From Candidatus Goldiibacteriota bacterium (lineage in GTDB: Bacteria; Oederibacteriota; PGYV01; DSYL01): a DNA stretch of 5,419 nt. The notes beneath the pieces were generated by a model. It had not been told where the DNA came from. It saw only the letters and a program-made list of their open reading frames with translations, and did no database searches. Below, in pieces: positions 1 to 4,793 of this stretch. A program made the position numbers and the translations under genes. Numbering within the stretch: the stretch's first letter is position 1; each line of letters opens with the position of its first letter. The stretch is taken from contig JAOAAI010000191.1 in NCBI GenBank assembly GCA_026418955.1, positions 1-5,419 on the forward strand, given 5' to 3'.

Positions 1-642
1 TTTTTCAACTACCTCATTGAAAGTGTATTGCCTATACGGTTTAGCATCCTCAATAAAGCGTTTGATATTGGCTCTTATAGAGTTGGCAACAAATCTCGGG
101 CGTCTGTCTGTAGGTTCAAATCCTATGTATTTCTTATAAGAAGACAAAATAAAATTAATTTCCTCATTTCCATAGGCTTTGCCTATATTATCTTTAGATA
201 ATATATTATTATTATATTTAATATATCTTTTGTGGGTAGCTTTTTTGCTAATAGTTTTGTTAGCATTTTTGCTAATAGTTTTAGGGGTATTAGCATTTTT
301 GCTAATAGTTATCCATTCTTTAATTAGCTTGTTAAAACAATAAGAATTAATCTGACTATTAGCACTTTTGCTAATACCTATTAGCTTTTTTGCTAATAGT
401 TTCTTAATAGCCCTATACACGCTTGCCCTCTTTAATCCAGTGGCTTTTTCAAATTGAGTAATGGAGATTTTTTCCTCTTTCTTATGATATCCGTATGTTT
501 TTCTTATAATAACCCACAACACCTGCCATTCTTCACCAGATATTCTAAACTGACAGAGTTTATCAATAATCTCATTTGCTATTCTTGTGTAGCCGTCTTC
601 AAGTTGCGGAGTTTGATTTGTTTGGTTTTCTATTGTTTTCAT
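1..642 (-). CDS. Phage replication initiator, lambda O-like (3' end beyond the window)
   Basis: Replication initiator that probably binds the origin iterons inside its own gene and recruits the helicase machinery. The 214 visible residues start at the ATG complementary to 640-642; the end lies beyond base 1. Residues 17-95 match the N-terminal winged helix of the phage replication protein O family: GYTRIANEII, then an RISGEEWQVLWVIIRKTYGYHKKEE stretch split over residues 33-57, then ISITQFEKATGLKRASVY at 59-76. Residues 89-136 are a low-complexity linker with repeated ISKNAN-like units (ISKSAN, ISKNAN twice, ISKKAT), which are the translated iterons. Residues 158-214 form a second conserved-looking part with RRPRFVANSIRANIKRF, perhaps the partner-binding domain. 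The gene overlaps the 77-residue gene upstream by 44 bases in another frame, so translation may be coupled. It is visibly less AT-rich than the rightward genes. Family assignment rests on remembered motif similarity. Confidence 0.85.
   Translation of the reverse strand, partial: MKTIENQTNQTPQLEDGYTRIANEIIDKLCQFRISGEEWQVLWVIIRKTYGYHKKEEKISITQFEKATGLKRASVYRAIKKLLAKKLIGISKSANSQINSYCFNKLIKEWITISKNANTPKTISKNANKTISKKATHKRYIKYNNNILSKDNIGKAYGNEEINFILSSYKKYIGFEPTDRRPRFVANSIRANIKRFIEDAKPYRQYTFNEVVEK
181..230. other. AT-rich candidate DNA unwinding element of the origin
   Basis: This tract directly follows the iteron array in the coding direction of the initiator gene. It is almost pure A/T, with runs such as ATATATTATTATTATATTT near 200-220, and codes for the Asn/Ile/Lys-rich stretch around residues 138-153. 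In lambda, an easily melted AT-rich segment sits on the same side of the O-binding iterons and opens when O binds. The order and orientation here match that arrangement. The surrounding DNA is also AT-rich, so composition alone is weak evidence; the position beside the iterons carries the argument. Confidence 0.6.
235..397. repeat. Five origin iterons, 18-bp hyphenated palindromes
   Basis: Five copies of an 18-bp unit start at 235, 259, 289, 358 and 380. The best copy (289-306) is ATTAGCATTTTTGCTAAT, a perfect palindrome of 7-base arms around a 4-base centre. The copies at 259, 358 and 380 differ from it by one base each; the one at 235 has a degraded left arm. All five keep the right half TTTTGCTAAT, and four are followed by AGTT. 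Start spacings are 24, 30, 69 and 22 bases, and the long gap holds a lone half site, ATTAGC, at 323-328. The units lie inside the initiator gene between its two presumed domains. Lambda has the same design: four 18-bp palindromic iterons inside gene O. Binding by the gene's own product is inferred. Confidence 0.82.
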
Positions 643-832
643 ATTCTTTTATTTTCTCTGCTAAACTAATAACTTCTTTTAATTGCTCATCATACAACCT
701 CAACAGCTCATCATACTGATTTTCTCTAATAATAGTAAGCGGGTATTTCCTATTTACAACATTGTAGCGAAAGGAGATATCTGATAATTCCTGAAGAAGT
801 TTTCTTTTGTCCAAAATCTCTTGAAGTTTCAT
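599..832 (-). CDS. Small charged helical protein of unknown function, upstream of the initiator gene
   Basis: I do not recognise this 77-residue protein. It begins MKLQEILDKRKLLQELSD and looks mostly helical, with two charged amphipathic segments (about residues 1-20 and 38-68, the latter including YDELLRLYDEQLKEVISLAE) separated by an NVVNRKYPLT stretch. The tail is short and polar. There is no signal peptide or membrane segment. It is the first gene after the leftward promoter and its end overlaps the initiator start by 44 bases, so the two are probably one transcript with coupled translation. A role in replication or its control is inferred from position only. The ATG at 832 is preceded by CAAT and lacks a Shine-Dalgarno site; an in-frame stop lies shortly upstream, which supports this start. 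Confidence 0.72.
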   Translation of the reverse strand: MKLQEILDKRKLLQELSDISFRYNVVNRKYPLTIIRENQYDELLRLYDEQLKEVISLAEKIKEYENNRKPNKSNSAT

Positions 833-854
833 ATTGATTTGTATTAACTTTTAA

Positions 855-915
855 TTTTTTTTCTTCTTGCCTCCCAATCTTTGTTTAAAAGATTGGAAGG
901 TTAAAAGAAAAAAAC
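855..915 (-). promoter_or_regulatory. Long hairpin in the leader of the replication transcript
   Basis: Two 28-base arms (855-882 and 888-915) surround a 5-base loop. The inner 13 pairs join CCTCCCAATCTTT to AAAGATTGGAAGG, and the outer part pairs a T tract with an A tract. Of 28 positions, 23 are Watson-Crick. Two more are G-U wobbles when read as minus-strand RNA but A-C mismatches when read as plus-strand RNA, so the structure suits the leftward transcript. It ends about 23 bases before the start at 832. No U tract follows it on either strand, so it is not a standard terminator. A control element of replication-gene expression is a reasonable inference; an undetected DNA-binding role is the alternative. 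Confidence 0.6.
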
Positions 916-945
916 AAAACTACTCGTCCACCCCTTAAAGCGAGC

Positions 946-964
946 GTGATATATATTATATCAC
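946..964. promoter_or_regulatory. Candidate operator, 19-bp palindrome over the leftward -10 box
   Basis: Perfect inverted repeat: GTGATATA, centre TAT, TATATCAC. It covers the -10 box of the leftward promoter (955-960), the usual place for a repressor site. Half of it is simple AT sequence, but the GTGA/TCAC ends make an accidental perfect 8-base arm less likely. No repressor gene is recognised in the window. Confidence 0.5.
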
Positions 965-983
965 AAAACAAAACAAAAATCAA
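955..983 (-). promoter_or_regulatory. Sigma70-type promoter, leftward, for the replication genes
   Basis: Read on the minus strand, TTGATT (983-978) is followed by a 17-base spacer and TATAAT (960-955). A TG precedes the -10 by one base, making an extended -10. The start point would fall near 948, giving a leader of about 115 bases before the 77-residue gene. The palindrome at 946-964 overlaps the -10 box. Confidence 0.78.
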
Positions 984-1525
984 GACATAAGAAGAAAGAG
1001 AAAAATAATAATAAAAAGATGAGAAGAGATTTAGAATGGGCAAAAAATAAACAGAAAACGGGGCAAATTTAAGAGAAATGAAGAAAAATGATAAATATAT
1101 CGTAAAAAATAAAACATCAATAGAAATGGCAGAAAAATGAGATTTTTGAGATGTTTAAAAAAAGGAGGATTTTTGAGACTTCGGGGGAGAGGGGAATAAA
1201 AAAAGACCGTTTCCCGCAAAACCCCCCATACCCTCAAACAAAAAAAAGAAGGAAAATAAAAAAATAAATAAGACTATAGGATTATATAAGTTGATTATTT
1301 TTTTTAACTTCTTGATTTCAAGCTCAAAAACCATTTTTAAGACATCGTATATTGTATAATTTACGACGTGATAAAAAAATAAATTGATAGCGTGTGTGTT
1401 AAGTTGTTTTTTGTTTTTTTTATGGCGGGCTGGAGGGGTCCGAACAATTATAACCCTCTTATTTTCCATCTTGATAATCCATCTACAATATTTTTTTTTA
1501 TTTATCAAATATAAAAAAAATCCTC
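984..1525. other. Divergent intergenic region, no supported gene
   Basis: About 540 bases between the leftward and rightward promoters. The sequence is mostly A/T homopolymer-rich. Two GC-rich islands stand out: 1182-1233, where G runs (GGGGGAGAGGGG) are followed by complementary C runs (TTTCCC and CCCCCC), and 1424-1442 (GGCGGGCTGGAGGGGTCCG). A dyad lies at 1345-1366. Overlapping open frames on the minus strand encode biased, Phe/Leu/Lys-rich sequence with no recognisable domain and no good ribosome site, so I do not call them genes. The GC islands may mark a structured RNA or a site of DNA processing, but nothing identifies one. Confidence 0.5.
1345..1366. repeat. Imperfect 22-bp dyad, possible protein-binding site
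   Basis: The ends TCGTA and TACGA are inverted copies. Nine of the 11 arm positions pair, with mismatches at a T-T and a G-T position. The centre contains TATAAT at 1355-1360, but no convincing -35 box lies 16-18 bases upstream. It could be an operator, a weak promoter region, or chance. Confidence 0.35.
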
Positions 1526-1554
1526 TTGACAAATAAAAAAAATAATATTACAAT
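1526..1554 (+). promoter_or_regulatory. Near-consensus sigma70 promoter, rightward unit 1
   Basis: A perfect TTGACA (1526-1531) is followed by a 17-base spacer and TACAAT (1549-1554), one base from consensus. A and T tracts upstream (1491-1520) resemble an UP element. Transcription should begin near 1561, leaving a leader of about 120 bases before the gene at 1681. This looks like one of the strongest promoters in the window. Confidence 0.82.
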
Positions 1555-1625
1555 GGTATTAATATTTATTAATGGATTATTATAATCGCACTTTAACAAT
1601 TAGGAATAACTGCTAACACTTCAAG

Positions 1626-1672
1626 CCGGTAAACCTTAAGCAGGCAAGTTTTATCAATTTAAAACCGGTAAA
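1626..1672 (+). repeat. Paired CCGGTAAA motifs in the leader of the 1681 gene
   Basis: CCGGTAAA occurs at 1626-1633 and again at 1665-1672, 39 bases apart, in otherwise AT-rich DNA; the second copy lies in a self-complementary ACCGGT. Between them, CTTAAGCAGGCAAG can form a weak short hairpin. Both copies would lie in the untranslated leader made from the 1526-1554 promoter. They could be regulator-binding or RNA-structure elements; the sequence does not show which. Confidence 0.35.
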
Positions 1673-1680
1673 ATTAAATT

Positions 1681-1878
1681 ATGTTAACACGCAAGCATTT
1701 TAAAAGAATAGCCAATATTATAAAAAATAATAAACTTGAAAGAAATAAACAGCTATTGATTGAAGTATTACATTTTTTAAAAGAAGAAAATACACGCTTT
1801 GATAGTATAAGATTTTTAGAGTATATAGGATATGAAACAAAAAAAGCAATAGAATTTTTAAATAAATATTATTATTAA
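1681..1878 (+). CDS. Small phage-type protein of unknown function
   Basis: This 65-residue protein begins MLTRKHFKRIANIIKNN and contains FLKEENTRFDSIRFLEYIGY at residues 38-57. The combination of an LT(R/K)KHF-x-x-IA-x-II start with an F-x-x-x-N-x-RFD-x-x-RF motif is familiar from very common short phage and plasmid proteins of unknown role, which supports a real gene. It is predicted to be soluble, helical and basic, with no membrane segment. It is the first gene after the strong 1526-1554 promoter. The ATG follows AAATT with no Shine-Dalgarno site. The family likeness is from memory and gives no function. Confidence 0.82.
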   Translation: MLTRKHFKRIANIIKNNKLERNKQLLIEVLHFLKEENTRFDSIRFLEYIGYETKKAIEFLNKYYY

Positions 1879-1888
1879 TAAAAAAAAA

Positions 1889-1904
1889 CTTGCTTGCTTG
1901 CTTG
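1889..1904 (+). repeat. Tetranucleotide repeat, (CTTG)x4
   Basis: Four exact tandem CTTG units between two genes, 29 bases before the Shine-Dalgarno region of the next gene. Such repeats can change length by slippage. Here it is untranslated if the gene starts at 1949, so it would alter spacing or leader structure rather than reading frame. Confidence 0.6.
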
Positions 1905-1930
1905 AGGTGTTAGTAGTTGTAAAACAAAAA

Positions 1931-1940
1931 AAAGGAGGTG
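1931..1940 (+). promoter_or_regulatory. Strong Shine-Dalgarno site that sets the start at 1949
   Basis: AAAGGAGGTG matches the 16S rRNA tail almost fully and sits 8 bases before ATG 1949. It decides that start over a possible TTG at 1898. It is the only strong ribosome site seen in front of a gene in this window. Confidence 0.85.
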
Positions 1941-1948
1941 AAAAAAAG

Positions 1949-2107
1949 ATGTATAAATTTATTGACTTTTTGAATGATGAAAGCAGGGAAGAATTACGAA
2001 GAATTATTAAAGCGGTTGAAGAATTAAAAAAAGAAAAAAAAGAATATAAGGAGGCTGAAGAATTAGAAACGGAAGCAAAAAAGATTTTATTAAATATAAA
2101 AAATTAA
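1949..2107 (+). CDS. Small highly charged helical protein
   Basis: A 52-residue protein, MYKFIDFLNDESREELRR at the start, followed by Lys/Glu-rich sequence to the end. It is probably one long helix or a coiled coil (residues 9-50), with no membrane segment and no cysteine. I recognise no family. The start is set by the Shine-Dalgarno site at 1931-1940; an in-frame TTG at 1898 would add 17 residues but would place that site inside the gene. It is the last gene of unit 1, 70 bases after the 65-residue gene, and ends just before a strong terminator. A protein this well provided with a promoter and ribosome site may be made in large amounts; that is inference. Confidence 0.75.
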   Translation: MYKFIDFLNDESREELRRIIKAVEELKKEKKEYKEAEELETEAKKILLNIKN

Positions 2108-2124
2108 AAGAAAAAAACAAAATT

Positions 2125-2157
2125 AAAAGCCGGCTAACTTTGGCCGGCTTTTTTTTT
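2125..2157 (+). terminator. Intrinsic terminator ending rightward unit 1
   Basis: AGCCGGC (2128-2134) pairs with GCCGGCT (2143-2149) around an 8-base loop, and flanking A's pair with the start of a T run lasting to 2157. A GC-rich stem followed by nine T's is a textbook Rho-independent terminator. It separates the two small genes from the amidoligase unit. Confidence 0.93.
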
Positions 2158-2188
2158 GGTCTCATTTTAAAAGACTATTAAATGGGTG

Positions 2189-2217
2189 TTGACTTTTATT
2201 AATAAATATGATATAAT
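2189..2217 (+). promoter_or_regulatory. Extended -10 sigma70 promoter for the amidoligase operon
   Basis: TTGACT (2189-2194), a 17-base spacer, then TATAAT (2212-2217) with TG one base before it (2209-2210). The start would be near 2224, 27 bases before ATG 2251. The 15 bases from 2209 (TGATATAATATATAT) also occur at the -10 of the leftward promoter, so the two may share a regulator. Confidence 0.85.
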
Positions 2218-2250
2218 ATATATATTATTATAAATTATTTTATAGGATAT

Positions 2251-2703
2251 ATGGAAACAAAAGAAACAAAGGATAAAATAATAGAAACTTTTAAAAACTT
2301 AAAGGTCGTCGTTGACGTTATTGTGAACGAAGAGAACGAAGAAAGTAATAATAATAATGTCGCTTTAGTTAAATATGTTATCAAAAAAGAAAAGAACGAA
2401 GATTTTTATAAACTTCGTGATTTTTTCAAAGTAGATGATGAACCGGAATTTTTTGATGAATATCACGAAGTAAAAAGATACAAATATAAAAAACTTCTTA
2501 TTAAAAAATTAAATGATAAAAGCTCATACAATCAAAATTTATTTTTGTTTTTAAAAAAAGATATAGAAATAAACAAAAATTCAATAGAAGAATTTGGAAT
2601 AATAAGAGAAATGGTCTCTAATTTTATTGAGATTTTAAAAAAATGCTACGAAGAAATATTTAATGCTGGAGAATATGAAATAAAAGTTAATTTTATAGAA
2701 TAA
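2251..2703 (+). CDS. Unknown 150-residue protein, first gene of the amidoligase operon
   Basis: No family is recognised. The protein begins METKETKDKIIETFKNLK and is acidic and Lys/Glu-rich. Residues 18-46 look like a beta-strand pair (KVVVDVIVN and NNVALVKYVIK) with an Asn-rich turn (SNNNN at 32-36) between them. Residues 52-72 are rich in Phe, Asp and Glu, and residues 110-138 look like a long helix. There are no membrane segments, and its single cysteine is near residue 131. It is the first gene after the promoter at 2189-2217 and ends 4 bases before the amidoligase, so the two are almost certainly co-translated. It could be a partner, an adaptor or the substrate of the ligase; that rests on position alone. 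The start ATG is preceded by ATAT, and the nearby AGGA is too close to act as a normal ribosome site. Confidence 0.78.
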   Translation: METKETKDKIIETFKNLKVVVDVIVNEENEESNNNNVALVKYVIKKEKNEDFYKLRDFFKVDDEPEFFDEYHEVKRYKYKKLLIKKLNDKSSYNQNLFLFLKKDIEINKNSIEEFGIIREMVSNFIEILKKCYEEIFNAGEYEIKVNFIE

Positions 2704-2707
2704 AAAT

Positions 2708-3529
2708 ATGATAAAAATAGGATTTGAACTTGAAATTAATACCTATAATTCTGATATGCACGATAAAAAAAAAGGATATCATTCTTACGAAGAGGAAAAG
2801 GTTAAGAATTTTTATTGGAGGTTTGAGACAGACGGAAGCTTATACTATACCGGGATTGAAATTATCAGTCCAGCTTTTTATGAAAAAGACTTAAAGAAAA
2901 TAGAGGAGGATTTGAAAAAAATAATGATAAAAGATTATCCGGGTGATTGGTGGATTGATGAGCGGTGTGGTTTTCATATTAATTTTAGCGATGATGAAGT
3001 AAATTTATCAAGAACGTTTTTATATAAAAGACTTCTTTATTTAAGAAAAGAAGTTTTAAAGTGGGTTTTTAAAGAATATAGTGATTTAAAATTTCAGCAA
3101 TCGTATTTTAGAAATTATGCGAAAAAAATTTTTAGTTTAAATGATTATAAAAAAGAAAAATATTTGGAATTTAATATAAAAGAAAACTATATTGAGTGGC
3201 GAAGTATAAATTTAAGACATTTGATAAAGATTAAAAAAGCAGAAGTGTTAATTAGAGAAATAATAAAGCTATTAAAATTTTTATTTAAGAAAATAGAAAA
3301 AATTAAAAAGATAAAAGAAGATGAAATAAAAGAAGATTTTTATTTTTATATTAATGAAAATTATTTTATAAGAAAAAGAGATTTAAATTTCCTTTTTTAT
3401 AAAAATTATTTTTTAAAAGAAAATTATTTAAATTTAAAAAAGATTAAGAAAAAAAGAGCAAGAAAAATAGATTTAAAATTTAATGAAATAAATAGAAATA
3501 ATAGTATAAAAATTTATAATTTTCAATAA
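2708..3529 (+). CDS. GCS-like amidoligase (carboxylate-amine ligase)
   Basis: An ATP-dependent ligase of the glutamate-cysteine-ligase/glutamine-synthetase fold, expected to activate a carboxyl group and join it to an amine. The family's motifs appear in order: GFELEIN at residues 5-11 (metal-binding acidic residues E7 and E9), ETDGSL at 40-45, GIEIISP at 49-55, CGFHINF at 87-93 and YIEWRSINLR at 161-170. An FQQSYFRNYAKK stretch at 129-140 fills the usual place of a conserved Arg/Tyr segment. In most relatives I know, the CGxHxH motif has a second His; here it is Asn92. The last 100 residues are unusually Lys/Ile/Phe-rich and not recognised. The gene sits 4 bases after the unknown 150-residue gene and 6 before a glutaminase, so ammonia is a likely amine donor. 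The substrate cannot be read from sequence. Confidence 0.88.
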   Translation: MIKIGFELEINTYNSDMHDKKKGYHSYEEEKVKNFYWRFETDGSLYYTGIEIISPAFYEKDLKKIEEDLKKIMIKDYPGDWWIDERCGFHINFSDDEVNLSRTFLYKRLLYLRKEVLKWVFKEYSDLKFQQSYFRNYAKKIFSLNDYKKEKYLEFNIKENYIEWRSINLRHLIKIKKAEVLIREIIKLLKFLFKKIEKIKKIKEDEIKEDFYFYINENYFIRKRDLNFLFYKNYFLKENYLNLKKIKKKRARKIDLKFNEINRNNSIKIYNFQ

Positions 3530-3535
3530 AAAAAT

Positions 3536-4288
3536 ATGTGTAAAATAATTACAATTATTAATAAAAACAATAAAAATTGTAAAAAAATAAATGAGATTTT
3601 AAACATCAATGCTGATGCTTTAAAAAGCGAGCAATCAGGATATTCAGTGTTAAGAAATAATGAGGCTTTTTATTTTTTAAATTATAAATATTTTAATAAT
3701 AATATAAGATATTTAAATGAAAAAGTTTATATCCTCCATACGCGAACAGCAACAGCCGGGTCGCTTGATATTGACGGGCTTCATTTAAAAAATATCAATG
3801 GTTTCTTTTGGGCTCATAACGGGTTTGTCAGCAAGTTTGCTGATGTAAAAGATTTTAATGATAGTTATTACTTTTTTAATAATTTAATAAATAAAAGTGC
3901 CGGTTTAATTGATAAAAAAGCAATAGAAAAAGAAATTAATGAAAGTGAATTTTCAGGAAGAGGTGTTTTATATAATCCTTATAGTAAAGAATTATTTTTA
4001 TTTGCTACCAATTCTTTATGGGTCTATGGATTAGACGATTGTTTGATATTTACAAGCTTTGAGCTTAATTTAAAATCAAAAAAATATTTTTATAAAAACA
4101 TTCTTGGATTAACTTTTGTTAAAGGAATAAAAGAAAAAGAAATTAAAGGAATAAAAAAACAAAAATTTGAAAAGATTTTCATAAAGTTTAAAAACGATAA
4201 ATTAGATAAATTAGAAATACTTGAAATAATAGAAGAAAAATATAAATTATTTAATAGTTTTAATAAATTTTATGACTATGAATATTAA
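3536..4288 (+). CDS. Stand-alone class II glutamine amidotransferase
   Basis: An Ntn-fold glutaminase that releases ammonia from glutamine, with Cys2 as nucleophile once Met1 is removed (MCKI start). Motifs: HTRTATAG at 68-75, matching the Arg-containing substrate loop of GlmS and PurF; WAHNGF at 92-97, matching the HNG oxyanion motif; NDS at 108-110, matching the SD(T/S) glutamine-binding site; and LFLFATNSLWVYG with FTSFE at about 153-176, matching the later core strands. The first 195 residues make a complete domain. The remaining 55 are a Lys-rich tail with no synthetase, isomerase or phosphoribosyltransferase domain. Ammonia must therefore go to a partner, and the amidoligase 6 bases upstream is the clear candidate. 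The Cys2 requirement fixes the start, which has no Shine-Dalgarno site. Its end overlaps a possible small membrane peptide. Confidence 0.9.
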   Translation: MCKIITIINKNNKNCKKINEILNINADALKSEQSGYSVLRNNEAFYFLNYKYFNNNIRYLNEKVYILHTRTATAGSLDIDGLHLKNINGFFWAHNGFVSKFADVKDFNDSYYFFNNLINKSAGLIDKKAIEKEINESEFSGRGVLYNPYSKELFLFATNSLWVYGLDDCLIFTSFELNLKSKKYFYKNILGLTFVKGIKEKEIKGIKKQKFEKIFIKFKNDKLDKLEILEIIEEKYKLFNSFNKFYDYEY

Positions 4289-4394
4289 AAACATAATTTA
4301 TGAAATTTATAAATTTATTTTTATTTTGTTAATAATTGAACTTATTATTTTTAAAATTATAAGTTTTAAAAAAAACGAATATGAGAAAAAATAA
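4278..4394 (+). CDS. Possible 38-residue single-span membrane peptide
   Basis: A short open frame bridges the gap between two genes: its ATG lies inside the last codons of the amidotransferase and its stop lies 14 bases into the next gene. The product begins MNIKNIIYEIYKF and has a hydrophobic segment at about residues 13-29 (FIFILLIIELIIFKIIS region) interrupted by one Glu, then a Lys-rich tail (FKKNEYEKK). That is the form of a small membrane protein with a cytoplasmic tail. Overlaps at both ends suggest translational coupling and would explain an otherwise empty 92-base gap. Against it, T-rich DNA yields hydrophobic frames by chance, and the context GACT-ATG is weaker than that of its neighbours. 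Confidence 0.42.
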   Translation: MNIKNIIYEIYKFIFILLIIELIIFKIISFKKNEYEKK

Positions 4395-4755
4395 TATTGA
4401 TTATTTAAAAAATAAAATTAAAAAAGAAGAAAATAAATTTAAAAAGTTTATTTATCGGTGGCTGTTTGAAAATAACGAGAACCCCATCAATAGAAAAAAA
4501 GAGCTTGTTAAATTGGTTAAATTTTTTAAAGAAAAAGATAAAATTGATTATTACCTATTCTCTGAACTTAAAATTTTTAATAAGAAAAAAGATATTTTTG
4601 AAACTTTTCATAATGAAATTATAGAAATAATAAATGATGATTTATATTCTAGATTAGAATTTAAGAAAAATATAAAATTGGTTATAGATTATCCTATTGA
4701 TTATAGTTTAATAATTGAAGCAATTAATATCATATTAGAAGATTTTTTTAATTAG
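4381..4755 (+). CDS. Unknown 124-residue protein
   Basis: No family is recognised. The protein begins MRKNNIDYLKNKIKKEENKF, is Lys-rich, and looks almost wholly helical. Residues 20-33 contain KKFIYRWLFENNEN, residues 34-52 are basic (PINRKKELVKLVKFFKEK), and the C-terminal third is more acidic and hydrophobic (IIEAINIILEDFF). There are no cysteines, signal peptide or clear membrane span. It follows the amidotransferase and, if the small membrane peptide is real, overlaps its end by 14 bases. The start at 4381 follows GAAT with no Shine-Dalgarno site. It ends in TAG, the only one in this operon. A structural or adaptor role is possible, but nothing in the sequence shows one. Confidence 0.72.
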   Translation: MRKNNIDYLKNKIKKEENKFKKFIYRWLFENNENPINRKKELVKLVKFFKEKDKIDYYLFSELKIFNKKKDIFETFHNEIIEIINDDLYSRLEFKKNIKLVIDYPIDYSLIIEAINIILEDFFN

Positions 4756-4793
4756 GTTATTAATAATTATTATAAGTTTAAATATTTAAATAT

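Noticed and set aside
235..397. CRISPR array
   Set aside because: Units are 18 bp, spacing is irregular and short (22-69 bases), copies are palindromic, and the array lies within a coding gene; iterons explain it better.
454..669. 71-codon open frame on the plus strand
   Set aside because: It lies opposite the start of the replication initiator and the end of the 77-residue gene, both better supported.
855..915. Rho-independent terminator
   Set aside because: Neither strand has a T run directly after the stem; the outer arms are themselves the A and T tracts.
1031..1237. 68-codon open frame on the minus strand
   Set aside because: A Phe/Leu-rich frame opposite purine-rich DNA, overlapping another unlikely frame; no start signals.
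1155..1532. 125-codon open frame on the minus strand (or shorter from an ATG at 1469)
   Set aside because: The translation is biased Phe/Leu/Lys/Pro sequence with no recognisable domain, no ribosome site and no convincing promoter, and it runs through GC islands and homopolymers. A small membrane protein cannot be fully excluded.
1898..1948. TTG start that would extend the 52-residue protein by 17 residues
   Set aside because: The perfect Shine-Dalgarno site at 1931-1940 sits inside that extension, 8 bases before ATG 1949.
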